Below are positions 54,699-64,000 of a stretch of DNA of 64,000 nt, piece after piece; within the stretch, counting starts at the first letter, position 1, and the number at the start of each line of letters is the position of its first letter. Source of the stretch: Morinoia aosen (taxonomy: Eukaryota > Arthropoda > Malacostraca > Amphipoda > Talitridae); assembly GCA_030386875.1 (NCBI GenBank), contig CM059575.1:19988293-20052292 (forward strand). Reading direction: 5' to 3'. The notes under the pieces are model-generated. The model had not been told where the DNA came from. It was given only the letters and a program-made list of their open reading frames with translations, and ran no database searches. Both the position numbers and the translations under genes were made by a program.

Positions 54699-56303
54699 AG
54701 CCCGTATGAGACGGTGGCAAGAAGTGGCACTCATGGGTGCGAAAGATGCGCTCTCTTCTCCGAAGTCATGGCGGCCGCCGTCACCAACACACTGCAATGT
54801 TATTACACGAGACGGTGTTGGACGGCCACAGACACGGCGCGCAGTAGCGCACGGAAATCGGAAGCTGGATTTGTTTTCATTATTTTATTCACCAATACAT
54901 GTCTTTCAAGTCATGTTCATTTTCGACGGTTAATTCACAGAAATTCAAAATTAAAACATGGTTAATTAAATGCATTGATATTATTTTAGGGGTTCTGATA
55001 CCAGCAAAATATATATATACCATTTAGAAAAGAATTATGAAATTAATATGGCTCAATATCTACGTCATATATATATGATTAACAACTAGTGTGGAATGCG
55101 TGGCGCCCGTGAATGCAACTACGCTTGATTGCAATTGAAGGTTTTTTTTGCACGGTGGAATGCAGATTGATTGTCGTAAATATGAAAAACATCCAATACT
55201 GGTAATACTGAGGCACTTGTACACACAATTGCAGCATGTGCATTGGTACAGATAACTCTAATTTTAAGAGCAGGTACCATCTTTAATAATACTGCATCGT
55301 ACATTAAAATAGCTCTGATGTAAGTGAAGAAATGACTATCACCACATTTTATATACTTAGTTCGATTATTTAATGCTTGGTTTAGTCATCAGGCTGACAT
55401 ACAAACTTCAACATTGTACTGATTGTAATTTGAACAAAAATAAATATGAGTATTAGAGAAACGAATTGAAAATTTGTACATAGCGGTACAGTATAAATTT
55501 ACACTAGAACACATACTCTCCTGAAAAAGTACAAATAGCGTAAAACATGCTAGTTTCCGTCATTTTTTACATCTGCATAATGTAACTGTGATTTCGAATT
55601 TCCGAAAAAAAATCATAATAGTAATTTTTATGCAGGAAACAAGAGAAGTAATAATACATGTGGAAGAACTAACTTGTTACCTACATTGGGCTGAGAATGA
55701 AGTATTTCATACAATGACGAAGAAGAGGCGCAATGAATGTCACCTTCGTCTAAGAATGGGAATACTATTGGAAATGGGAATCGCAATTTGGGAATACCAT
55801 TTCATCGGTTCCTGTACCTGATTTCTGGGAATCTTTTTAGTTTTGTTTTCCTGCCTGAACTGCCACTGAAGTGTATTTATTTATTTACTCTGGAGTTAAT
55901 TCAATCTCTGGCTTCATTTCTTTAAAGATGTTGTTTAGTGCTATTTTTCGTAGAGATCTATCTCTATACTCGCTACTTATCTCTCTACATACACATGGGT
56001 GTGTTCTGAGAATTTCTATAAATAATGTGGTCGACCGCCCGCACCAGTCAGCCAGCGGCGGAGGTGAAGGGAGAGAACAACTTATCGCAGACATCCTTCT
56101 CATACGAAGCCTGGCTGGCTACTGAGACAGCGTCGGCGTGCATGTTCGCCGTATCGTGCAGAGAGCGATCACGAATTTCGACACTCGTGTAACATCGAAC
56201 ACGGCCACAGAGAGCAGAGTTGCGACAGAAAGAGAGGAAATGGGAGGAGCTAGCGATGCCACGCGCAAATGTTCACACTTCTTGCCACCGTCTCATATGG
56301 GCT
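54699..56303. mobile_element. second TAA-flanked inverted-repeat transposon
   Basis: Ends AGCCCGTATGAGACGGTGG and its complement (about 28 bp, one mismatch: CGTATG/CATATG), TAA at 54696-54698 and 56304-56306. 1605 bp without transposase. It shares its left TAA with the preceding element. Confidence 0.75.
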
Positions 56304-57185
56304 TAAGGAAAGGAGCACCAGTGCGAACATCATCTCAACGGTTCGGCTTCTACAACGACTACAGTGAAGTTACATCGTGCTTCTGGCGACTACAGTGAAG
56401 TTACGTCATGTATCGGGAGACAACAGTGAATTTTCATCTTGCTTCGGGCGACTACAGACATCAAACTTTAATTCGAAATAAGTAAAGCAGCATTAATTAA
56501 TTGTTGCAACTGTTACAACAACGTGTCTCGTTGTAGGGTAGGCAGACAGCTTGCATCAGCAGTTTTTTGCATGAGCTAGTGCGCGAAGGTAGCAAGGTCA
56601 AGCACTCTGTTCTGTAGTCAGTATACTCAGTAACCCCAGGACGCTTGCGGCGAGCTATCGTACATATGTTGGGAAACATTTTCAGTGTGTGAATATTTTT
56701 GAAAATTTGCGGATCATTTTAATACATTTTAATTTTTGAATTCTTTAGAATTCTGTGTCCTGATAAATCGTGTATTGCTTCGTGTTTTAATTCTTTTGGG
56801 GCATGTATTTGTAGCAATCTAGGAAAATTCGTTTGTATCTTAGTACGCATAAGAAGATTGCGAATTCTAACGGTACAGGCGTGTCGCTTCAACATCTTGT
56901 GTGACTGGGTGTATCGTGTGAGCGATGTGTTGTGTGCGTGTGTGAGTTGTATTTTAAGAGGCCTCAGCCGATCCGTTAAAAGTGGAAAATTTACGATCAA
57001 CCCTTGAACCAAAAGAATGTCAAAAACAACGGCCCTGTGTTGGAGGCGTGAGAAACATGTTTTGATTAGTAAGGATTTTTGGAGGAGGCTTGGATAAGAG
57101 TGCCAACGTTGTGGGCAGAGCGGGCAGACACCAACCGCGAGGGTTGACAGTGACAGATGGTTAACACTTGAGGCGCTCCAAGGGC
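56304..57185 (+). other. LARD-like interior, no gene
   Basis: Non-coding. Includes a ~31-bp degenerate tandem repeat at 56357-56459 (CGACTACAGTGAAGTTAC). No coding signal. Confidence 0.45.
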
Positions 57186-57455
57186 TAGCGTTGCCTAGCA
57201 ACGGTTTTACTGAAAAAAAATCTCAAGAAGGACCTAGATAGGGCGGAGTTAGCCAAGCTCGCGTCAGAGGGGCTTACCGCCAATGAGGGACAGGTATACC
57301 ATGGAAGAGAAAATTCGAAGTGTAGAACCGCCAATAAAACAGCAAAAGCAACATACAGAAGGGGTTTTGGACAATCACGTCCGAATTTTCGAAGAGTGCT
57401 ATTGGCTGTACGGAAAAGTAGAGGACAGCCCTCCCGAATATTTTGGAAGAGCTGA
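57186..57455 (+). other. short open segment of unknown nature
   Basis: A frame without ATG runs about 89 codons (LKKDLDRAELAKLASEGLTA) to a TGA at 57453. An overlapping ATG frame (57283-57519) reads MRDRYTMEEKIRSVE. Neither is recognised. It could be a Gag relic of the LARD-like element or chance. A palindrome GTTGCCTAGCAAC sits at 57190. Confidence 0.25.
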
Positions 57456-59498
57456 TGGGATAAGTTCAATCTTACGCAGAGGACCGTCTGCGAAGAGGTG
57501 CGTCTTGACTAAGTGTTAACTGAAAAATATCACACTCTAAAAAATACGTGAAAAGTTAAACTTGATAAAAAAAATTTTTGACTCAATAGGTTAGAAAAAA
57601 TTTTCCGTCTATTTTTGGAGAGGGGTGAAGAACATCGTACCAGACCGTGGTGGCCATTAAAGGAATATTAGGTTCGGCATCGCCAAGCGGGTGAGAGTTA
57701 TTATGGTTCAGAAGAGAGACAGTTTTTCTTTGGAGGAGATACAAGTGAAATAAATGTGATGAAAATTTAATGTCATTCAATGAAGTAAAGATTAAAATAT
57801 TTTTTTGAGGAAGCGTAATTTGCGCGATTAAAAGTACCGAGGTGATGAATTGATCTTTGCAGGTGGGCGGTTCTTGTTTCCATTTCTACATAAAGGAAGT
57901 CTACGAGAAGCTGTAAATGCAGTCGTCGAAAGACATTTTTCTGAACTGTGAACAACTCAGGGAATCTGAACTGAAGCTGCGCTTGTGCGAATGAACCTGT
58001 GATCTGAAGTTACGACCGTGTCTAGTACTGTTGGAATCGCAATGATAAAATAGGGTTTAATCTATTATGTTTTGATGTGTAGCTAACGTAGAGGGGAATG
58101 GCCGGCCAATTTAATTAGAAAATCATTGTCATGAGAACCATTAAACGCGTACAGTTCTTTAATTCCGTTAGTAGGGTTTATGTGTTGCAAAGGGTAGGAT
58201 GTTTGAGGCATTGGTATTTGCACTATTCCTAATGATATGTTCATTGTATGTTAGCTTCATAAACGTGTTGTATGACTTACTGTCGTAATCATAAAATTAT
58301 GCGAAATTTATGTGGTGTATAATGTACCCAACATCGGAAGCAACATCTCTCGTCAATTCAGATGCGCTCAGAAAACGCGCTGTGTAAGTGGGTTCCCTTC
58401 ACATCGGTGATTATCGCCCTTATTCTAGTATATGTGAGAGATATGTTCATTGAACTTAAATATTGGTGCACTTTGGTTTGCCTATATTCTCTTGTTTTCT
58501 TTCTCGTGTATTTAATAATTTCTTGGAGGTATGCCAATTCCTCATTACGAGTATCCGGTCTTTTCATTAATGCAAATTAATGAGAGGCAGGACTGAGTCT
58601 CGTGACACATATTGGCGCATCTGCACGGTTTGCAGGAGCTGTTAGATAAAGTGAGTGGCTGCCGCTATTTTTGTTGTATTTTTTGTGTTGCTATAGAAGT
58701 GTTATTGGAAGTGATTTTGAATTGTATATTGTATTTTGTATTGTTTTAGTTACTATTGTATAAGCTTGCGCTTGTGTTACTGTTAGATGGCTTTGATATT
58801 GTGTTTTCATTAAGTAATATGGAGTTGAGTAATGCCTTCTTTAGCCTGTGCAATAATGCAGGACATATAAATGCCACTTGTAGTTAACGGTAACGCGTTC
58901 AGTGCAAACCTAGCCGAACCAGTGGTCCCTTCTATATGAGTAGGCAAGAAGGGCATTTTGTTCGTGAAAGGTTTCAGGAAGCGATACCTCGAGAGTAAAA
59001 CAATAGTAACAAAAACAGAGGCAGTAATAACCGCAGTAACTAGCGTAACCAGTAACCAGAGTCATAGAAAAGGAAACGATGAATTTTTACAATAGGTCAT
59101 GTAGCTAGTGGTTTGTCTGTTGCTTTAGAAGTACGTTTCAATTTTGCGCAATGGTACGCCGAACACCTTTGTAAAACCCAACGTGGCATGAACGATTGAC
59201 TGAGTAGCGATCAATTTTAAGTGCGCTAATCGATAGCGGCAGTTATAAATGTAAAATCACGTTCCTAAATGAAGAATGGTAACCCAGTAATTTTAGCATT
59301 AGGTAATTACCTAATCCGAAGGTACTAAATGCAAGTGCTTCGATAATGTAAGATGGTCAGTTTAATTACGACCCAGAGCAATAAGGATAAATGAGCAACG
59401 AGTAAGCATAATGAGTTACTATGAATATCGTAAATAACAGTAAACGTTATTATTGTAAATGTTATATCGTGAATAACAGTGAAGGTTATCTGATGATA
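57456..59498 (+). other. LARD-like interior, no gene
   Basis: AT-rich, only short frames. An ATCGTGAATAACAGT-type direct repeat occurs near 59424-59482. Confidence 0.45.
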
Positions 59499-59613
59499 CC
59501 CCACAGGGGGATACAACTCTTGCATCTGTGGGAATTAGCGCTCCCAGGGGAACCATGTGAGGGCCCGAGCTAAAGGTCAGGTAGGCTTCCTTTTTGTTAA
59601 AATAAAATAGGTT
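59499..59613 (+). mobile_element. CCCCTCAGG-family SINE-like copy 8, 3' truncated
   Basis: Head CCCCACAGGGGGATACAACT and body through AATAAAATAGGTTT are clear, then the match stops. The 3' two thirds are missing. Confidence 0.8.
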
Positions 59614-60149
59614 TCCATCGACTCAGTTTCTTTGCAAAATCTTCTTAGTAACGCTTTTTGCACTTACAGAAAATATGTTCTTCGATTTAATAAAACAATT
59701 TGAAAAGCGTGTCCCCACTTAAAGAGGGATACGGATCAAACGTGCCCTAACCTCGTAATCAGAACTCCTTCCAACCCGTTAACTAAATTAATTGGGGAGA
59801 GATAATGACTTCAATTTGTTCTCTATATTAATACTAATATTAATCCTTTGACCAGTAACTTGCGTTACTTGCTCTGGTAAGGCTATGCCCTTGATGTTTT
59901 TAAACCACCATATAACCACCTTAAACTTTGGTAAGTTTGTCTAAAAATTTGATTCATAATGGCTGACGGTGCTACTATTGAAGCTTTTGAAATAAGAAAT
60001 TTGTCTTGTACTAATATTTATTGAAATGTTAACTAGTGGTATGTGTTATTGATTGGATACTTTAGAAAAATTGATCGATTATTCGAATTGATCGATTGAT
60101 CGAAATCAATTACTTCTGAGCCAAATGATTTTGGGCAGGGTGAGGTATA
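59614..60149 (+). other. LARD-like interior and purine tract
   Basis: No ORF. It ends TTTTGGGCAGGGTGAGGTA directly before the right LTR, a plausible polypurine tract. Confidence 0.5.
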
Positions 60150-60343
60150 TGCCGCCCTCGTTACACCGCCTGCCGCGAGCGCAGAAAAAAGCGCTGATAG
60201 TGTAGCCGGGATTGCATTTTGTCTCGCACTCTCTTACCGTAAACAGCAATAGTCCGCCATTCTACAAGCCTCACATTCCAATAAACTTGAAGACTTGGAG
60301 CCAGCAACTTTCTCTACCCTCGTCTAGGACCAGTGGAGTCCCA
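60150..60343 (+). repeat. right LTR of LARD-like element
   Basis: Aligns end to end with 51801-51993 with scattered differences. Unit sequence (CTTCAGAAACGGCATACC) resumes shortly after. Confidence 0.6.
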
Positions 60344-60481
60344 CCATCCTGTGCTTCAGAAACGGCATACCTGGATAATATTAGTCGTGTGTACAGACTG
60401 CCGTGTGAGCTAGCCCACTAGCAACGCTGCTGTCTTGACTGTTGTCATATGGGATGCTCTGTAATCCGTTGAAAAATTGTC

Positions 60482-60555
60482 TACCACTGGATGGACTCGA
60501 ACCCCCAACTTTTCAGCTCTCAACAGAACTCTCTTACCACTTCCGCCACGAGCCG
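60482..60555 (-). pseudogene. antisense tRNA-like a (anticodon GAG position)
   Basis: 74 nt, A box TGGCGGAAGTGGTAAG, B box GGTTCGAGTCC, loop TTGAGAG; one anticodon-stem mismatch. Confidence 0.6.
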
Positions 60556-60975
60556 TTTTCGTGAATCATTGCACTTCTTTGAAAATTTCTCTGCTTATAA
60601 TAATAGTTCAGTGAAAAAATGTAAGCTGTTAATTGATTCACGTGAACCAAAACGGGGGATGCATAAAAATGTGATCCTTCAGAGCATCCTGTGGACATGG
60701 AGCTTCTCTTGCTTAGTGAGGCAACATAATCCATATACGCGCGCGTATATTATGGTAGTGTCTGTTCTCGTCGTAGTACCCAGGTGAACTAGAACTCCTC
60801 AGAAGTTACTCTAAGATGATTTATTTACTTTTATTTCTTGACAATTCTCGAAACTAGCCTAACTTTTAGGTTCTTTGCTTGCATTGTGTCACGCAAATGT
60901 GCCACTCATCATTGTTCTACATTGAAGTTTAAGAATTTTTTTTTTCTCAACATCAGCTATCAAGGAGTTTCAGTT
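60556..60975 (+). other. unit spacer, no gene
   Basis: Homologous to 2724-3200 and 37642-38113. Confidence 0.5.
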
Positions 60976-61048
60976 GCCTTCATAGCTCAGAGGTTAGAGC
61001 GCTGGTCTTGTTAATAAGAAGCCGGGAGTTCGATTCTCCCTGAAGGCA
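60976..61048 (+). pseudogene. degenerate tRNA-Thr(TGT)
   Basis: Acceptor stem and T arm are intact. The 3' anticodon strand ATAAG does not pair with CTGGT. Confidence 0.75.
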
Positions 61049-61743
61049 TTGAGCTGCTGTGTACGTTTTACAGGAATAGTATCCTACTGCGCGTATCGTA
61101 TGCAGATGTGTCACTTGTCGGACCAGCTATGCAGTGCAAGTAATATCAGGGCACGAGTTGGCATCGGTAATAGAAGCGCGATTCATCGGTTTGAAGTTAT
61201 TACAATGTCGATATTTCTTGAGACTTGAAATTATGTGGGAAATGCCCCTCGGAACTAAGGCTACCGAACATTGATCAGCTTGACCGTTCACTGAGGAAGT
61301 CATAACGGATTTGCACGATCAATTAGCTGTCTGACCGTAAAGTTGGACATGGAAATGCTGCATCGGAGTGACCATTCCGCGGCTCAAAAAAGCCTGACCA
61401 CTGAGAATTTTTTCCTTTCCATGGTTTTTCCCCAATTGTGAGTTTCTAGCTCACCGTTTTTCACCTCTCTTGGAAATGAAAGCGTACTCTATGTATTTGG
61501 GTATCCTTGAGGCACTTTTCGCTAGTAGCGACATTGTTTATATATAAACTTAATTGAACCATTGCCGGCTTGAGAAAGTTGAAAGACATGTTGGGGTGTT
61601 GAAAGTCGTGCTTCTTCATTTCTTAATCAATTTTATGTATGTGATTACTAATCAAGAGTCTCATTTCTCTTCGTGAAATATGCGTTATTATTTTTGTCTT
61701 GACCGTCTGCCATATGATGCTCGTTAATCGTTCTAACAAACTC
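61049..61743 (+). other. unit spacer, no gene
   Basis: Near copy of 34855-35550. Confidence 0.5.
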
Positions 61744-61817
61744 CGCGACTGGATGGACTCGAACCACTAACATTTCAGCTATGAACTGAACACGGTTACC
61801 ACTGGTGCCGCTAAACG
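61744..61817 (-). pseudogene. antisense tRNA-like b (anticodon CAT position)
   Basis: Same sequence as 35551-35624. Confidence 0.6.
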
Positions 61818-61999
61818 TTTGTTTGAACTTGAGCACGTCGCTGTAGGTGGCTCTACCTAAAATGTTAGTTCAATAAAAAAGAAATAAAAGCCTGAAGTTG
61901 ATTCACGATTTTTATCGTCTATTGAGACGTTTTTTTATGTAGTTCTAATCGTTCTCGATGTTGGTAATTCTAATGAAAACATTTGTGGTGAACGACCAC

Positions 62000-62072
62000 G
62001 TGCTTATGGTGTAGTGGTTATCACGTCTGTCTAACACACAGAAGGTCCCTGGTTCGAGCCCAGGTAAGCACA
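62000..62072 (+). tRNA. tRNA-Val(AAC)
   Basis: Identical to 28301 and 35806; TTTT follows. Confidence 0.94.
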
Positions 62073-62861
62073 ATCAATTTTGATGCAGGTCGATTGTTCA
62101 TAAAAGAATTATATTTTGAAGACTTTTATAATGCAAATAATAAATTAACCGCTCCTGATGTAGAGTTACCGGACTTCGTTCTTTTTCTGTTCCAAAACAC
62201 GCCTAACATCAAAACGAGAAATTCACATGACAAGATTCTTGTACAGCCGATCATCAGTGTAACAGTCGATGCGTTGTATAAAATTGCTGGATTAACATGT
62301 TCTGACCCAAAATAATGACATAATCCAGCATTGAAACATTGGTTCACTGAGATGTTCATTTCGTTAGGTGTGGTAAATTAGTCTGATGCTGCACGTGCAT
62401 CAGGAACTGCGTTGTTAGCAAAAGCGCTCATTGACTGCTTCTTCCATCTCGAGGGACACACTGGCTGGAGCTTGGGTCGTGTGTTCATGGCGCCCTCAAA
62501 CTACGATGAAGATTTGTAGTGATATTGAAATTTGAAGAGTTTCGCTACAGACCTGCTATTGGTCTGTTTTCAAATTACAAGCAGGGTTACTTCATTTCTG
62601 AAGTTCATAAAAATTAAATTCGAGTGGTCAACGAATCAGTGACGTTTTGACTCGTTTGAAAAGACCTTAGCACAATTACCTCCGTAATGAGGGTGATGAG
62701 TTCATTAGAACTTTTTGTGGTCACAATGATAACTCTTAACTACTCAAAGCATGGTAATTTAGCCCTTAAAGTCGTTAAAAATTCATCGGTGCAGTTTTAT
62801 CGAAAAAATTCTGCATTTAAATTTGTTTTGTGGTATCATAGACTCTTGCTGGACACACAGA
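62073..62861 (+). other. unit spacer, no gene
   Basis: Near copy of 35879-36667. Confidence 0.5.
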
Positions 62862-62934
62862 GCCTTAATAGCTTAGAGGTTAGAGCGCTGGTCTTGTAAA
62901 CCAGAGGCCGGGAGTTCGATTCTTCCCGTGGGCA
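62862..62934 (+). tRNA. tRNA-Thr(TGT), drifting copy
   Basis: Near twin of 36668, with anticodon stem CTGGT/ACCAG but GCCTTAA in the 5' acceptor and CGTGGGC opposite, so the acceptor is poorly paired. Confidence 0.55.
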
Positions 62935-63363
62935 TCGGTCGCGCAAATTTTAAGAAAACTACGAAATACCTGGTTTCTTCAGGCTTATTACTTTTGACAG
63001 AAAATATTCTGAATAGAATCTAAAGCTGAGGTGACTTAAGAGTACCACCTCTGGGGCGCCAGTCCTCGTGGCATAGGACGAACAAACTTTAACTAAGCCT
63101 ATTGCCTGTCTTACGCCTCCTAACGGGGTTGGACCTGTTTTACATCAGCACGTTCAGACTCCTAGGGGCTTCATCTTTCTTGTTGTGAAGGCAATTTATT
63201 TAGTATATGTCGTTTTTATTCTGTTTACTCTTTACACCCTTAACGTCGGTCAAGGGTGAAAGTTATACGCAAGTGACGCAACCGTAAGAACGATTCTTTT
63301 TTATCGATTAATACAATTTTCAATCCCAGTGAATTCTAACGAAAATATTCGGTTCGTTTATGA

Positions 63364-63380
63364 GCCTCCGTGGCGCAATT

Positions 63381-63420
<40 letters not shown>

Positions 63421-63437
63421 GAGCCCACCCGGGGGCG
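63364..63437 (+). tRNA. tRNA-Asn(GTT)
   Basis: Identical canonical copy with a T7 run downstream, like 37170. Confidence 0.95.
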
Positions 63438-63501
63438 AGACGTTTTTTTGTGTAGTTGTAATTGCTCTGTAGTCTGTTCCAACAAAAAAGAGCCCATCAA
63501 A

Positions 63502-63556
63502 CTCTGGGAATGAGTGTTAACTTCCATAGACACACTAGTTATGCCAAGTTGTGGGG
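63502..63556 (-). mobile_element. 5' fragment of ancient antisense SINE
   Basis: Same remnant as 37308-37362. Confidence 0.5.
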
Positions 63557-63762
63557 TCTGGCTGTTGTTGAATGCGTAACATTACCGGAGACGAAGCATC
63601 GCTTTTTTGAACTTTTTGCTACATTTCATTACGTGCCTATGAAACGACATGCCTGGACATTAAGTCGTATGTATCGGCCGCCGTAGGCTCTAGCTCGCTA
63701 GCAACTCTGCTGTCTTGACCGTCTACCATATGGGATGCTCTATTATCCGTTCAAAAATACCC

Positions 63763-63835
63763 TTTCTCTGGATGGACTCGAACCACAAACTTTTCAGCAT
63801 AAACCGAACTCTCTTCCCACTTCCGCCACGAACCA
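63763..63835 (-). pseudogene. antisense tRNA-like a, 73 nt
   Basis: Same as 37569-37641, sharing the one-base loss in the anticodon arm. Confidence 0.6.
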
Positions 63836-64000
63836 TTTTCGTGAATCATTGAACTTCGTTGAAAATTGCTCATCCTATTTTAAATAGATCAGTAAAAAAA
63901 ATAAAAGCTGTAAGTTGATTCATGTGAACCATTTTGGGGAATGCAGGAGGGTGTGTTCCTTCAGAGAATCCTGTGGAGATGGCGCTTCTCTTACTCAGTA

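Larger units (their letters stand above)
51801..60343 (+). mobile_element. large non-coding LTR derivative (LARD-like)
   Basis: Direct repeats of about 193 bp at both ends (TGCCGCCCTC...), a purine tract just before the right one, and unit sequence resuming on both sides (compare 31215-31265). The interior has no gag or pol. Three inverted-repeat transposons occupy about 4.1 kb, leaving about 4 kb of original interior. The two LTRs differ at many positions, so the insertion is old. No clean target duplication was seen. Confidence 0.6.

Noticed and set aside
1..64000. CRISPR arrays, operons, Shine-Dalgarno sites
   Set aside because: The tandem repeats lack spacer structure, and the tRNA and element content is eukaryotic.

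Overview
This window reads as nuclear DNA of an animal, most likely an arthropod. It holds pol III tRNA genes (Asn-GTT, Thr-AGT, Thr-TGT, Val-AAC), CR1/Daphne-like and other LINEs, Ty3/gypsy-type LTR elements and DNA transposons. I found no convincing host protein-coding gene and no bacterial-type feature. The species cannot be fixed from sequence alone.

Backbone: a heterotypic tandem tRNA array. The cleanest unit (about 34783-38113) is roughly 3.3 kb and runs Thr, antisense tRNA-like b, Val-AAC, Thr-TGT, Asn-GTT, antisense tRNA-like a, then the next Thr. The same order can be followed across the window, but most units are split by insertions. All seven plus-strand Asn genes are identical although their flanks have diverged, which points to selection or homogenisation. 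Thr and Val copies range from good genes to clear pseudogenes. A nearly identical pair of units (about 34.86-37.8 kb and 61.05-64.0 kb) marks a recent duplication or conversion.

Insertions, left to right: a tRNA-headed SINE-like repeat (965-1240); copies of a ~350-bp SINE-like family with a CCCCTCAGGGGG head, TAATCT-type tail and 9-15 bp target duplications; two ~2-kb solo-LTR-like blocks (4327-6473, 7232-9250); a gag-only gypsy-type element with its LTR pair (10960-15014); a decayed antisense LINE split by a SINE (15.6-17.9 kb); a CR1/Daphne-like LINE that carries an OTU-type cysteine protease domain ahead of its endonuclease and RT (19.5-25.1 kb); an AT-rich microsatellite tract (25.3-26.8 kb); a 2.8-kb insertion (31554-34379); a 1.16-kb solo LTR (38869-40025); a full-length but nonsense-ridden gypsy-type element on the minus strand with 739-bp LTRs (40103-48406) and a canonical -1 frameshift heptamer between gag and pol; and an 8.5-kb block bounded by 193-bp direct repeats (51801-60343) that looks like a large non-coding LTR derivative invaded by three abutting inverted-repeat transposons.

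The tRNA genes should be read by RNA polymerase III through internal A and B boxes and stop at short T runs. The mobile elements are independent of them, but the repeated units give natural empty sites that confirm several insertions at single-base level.
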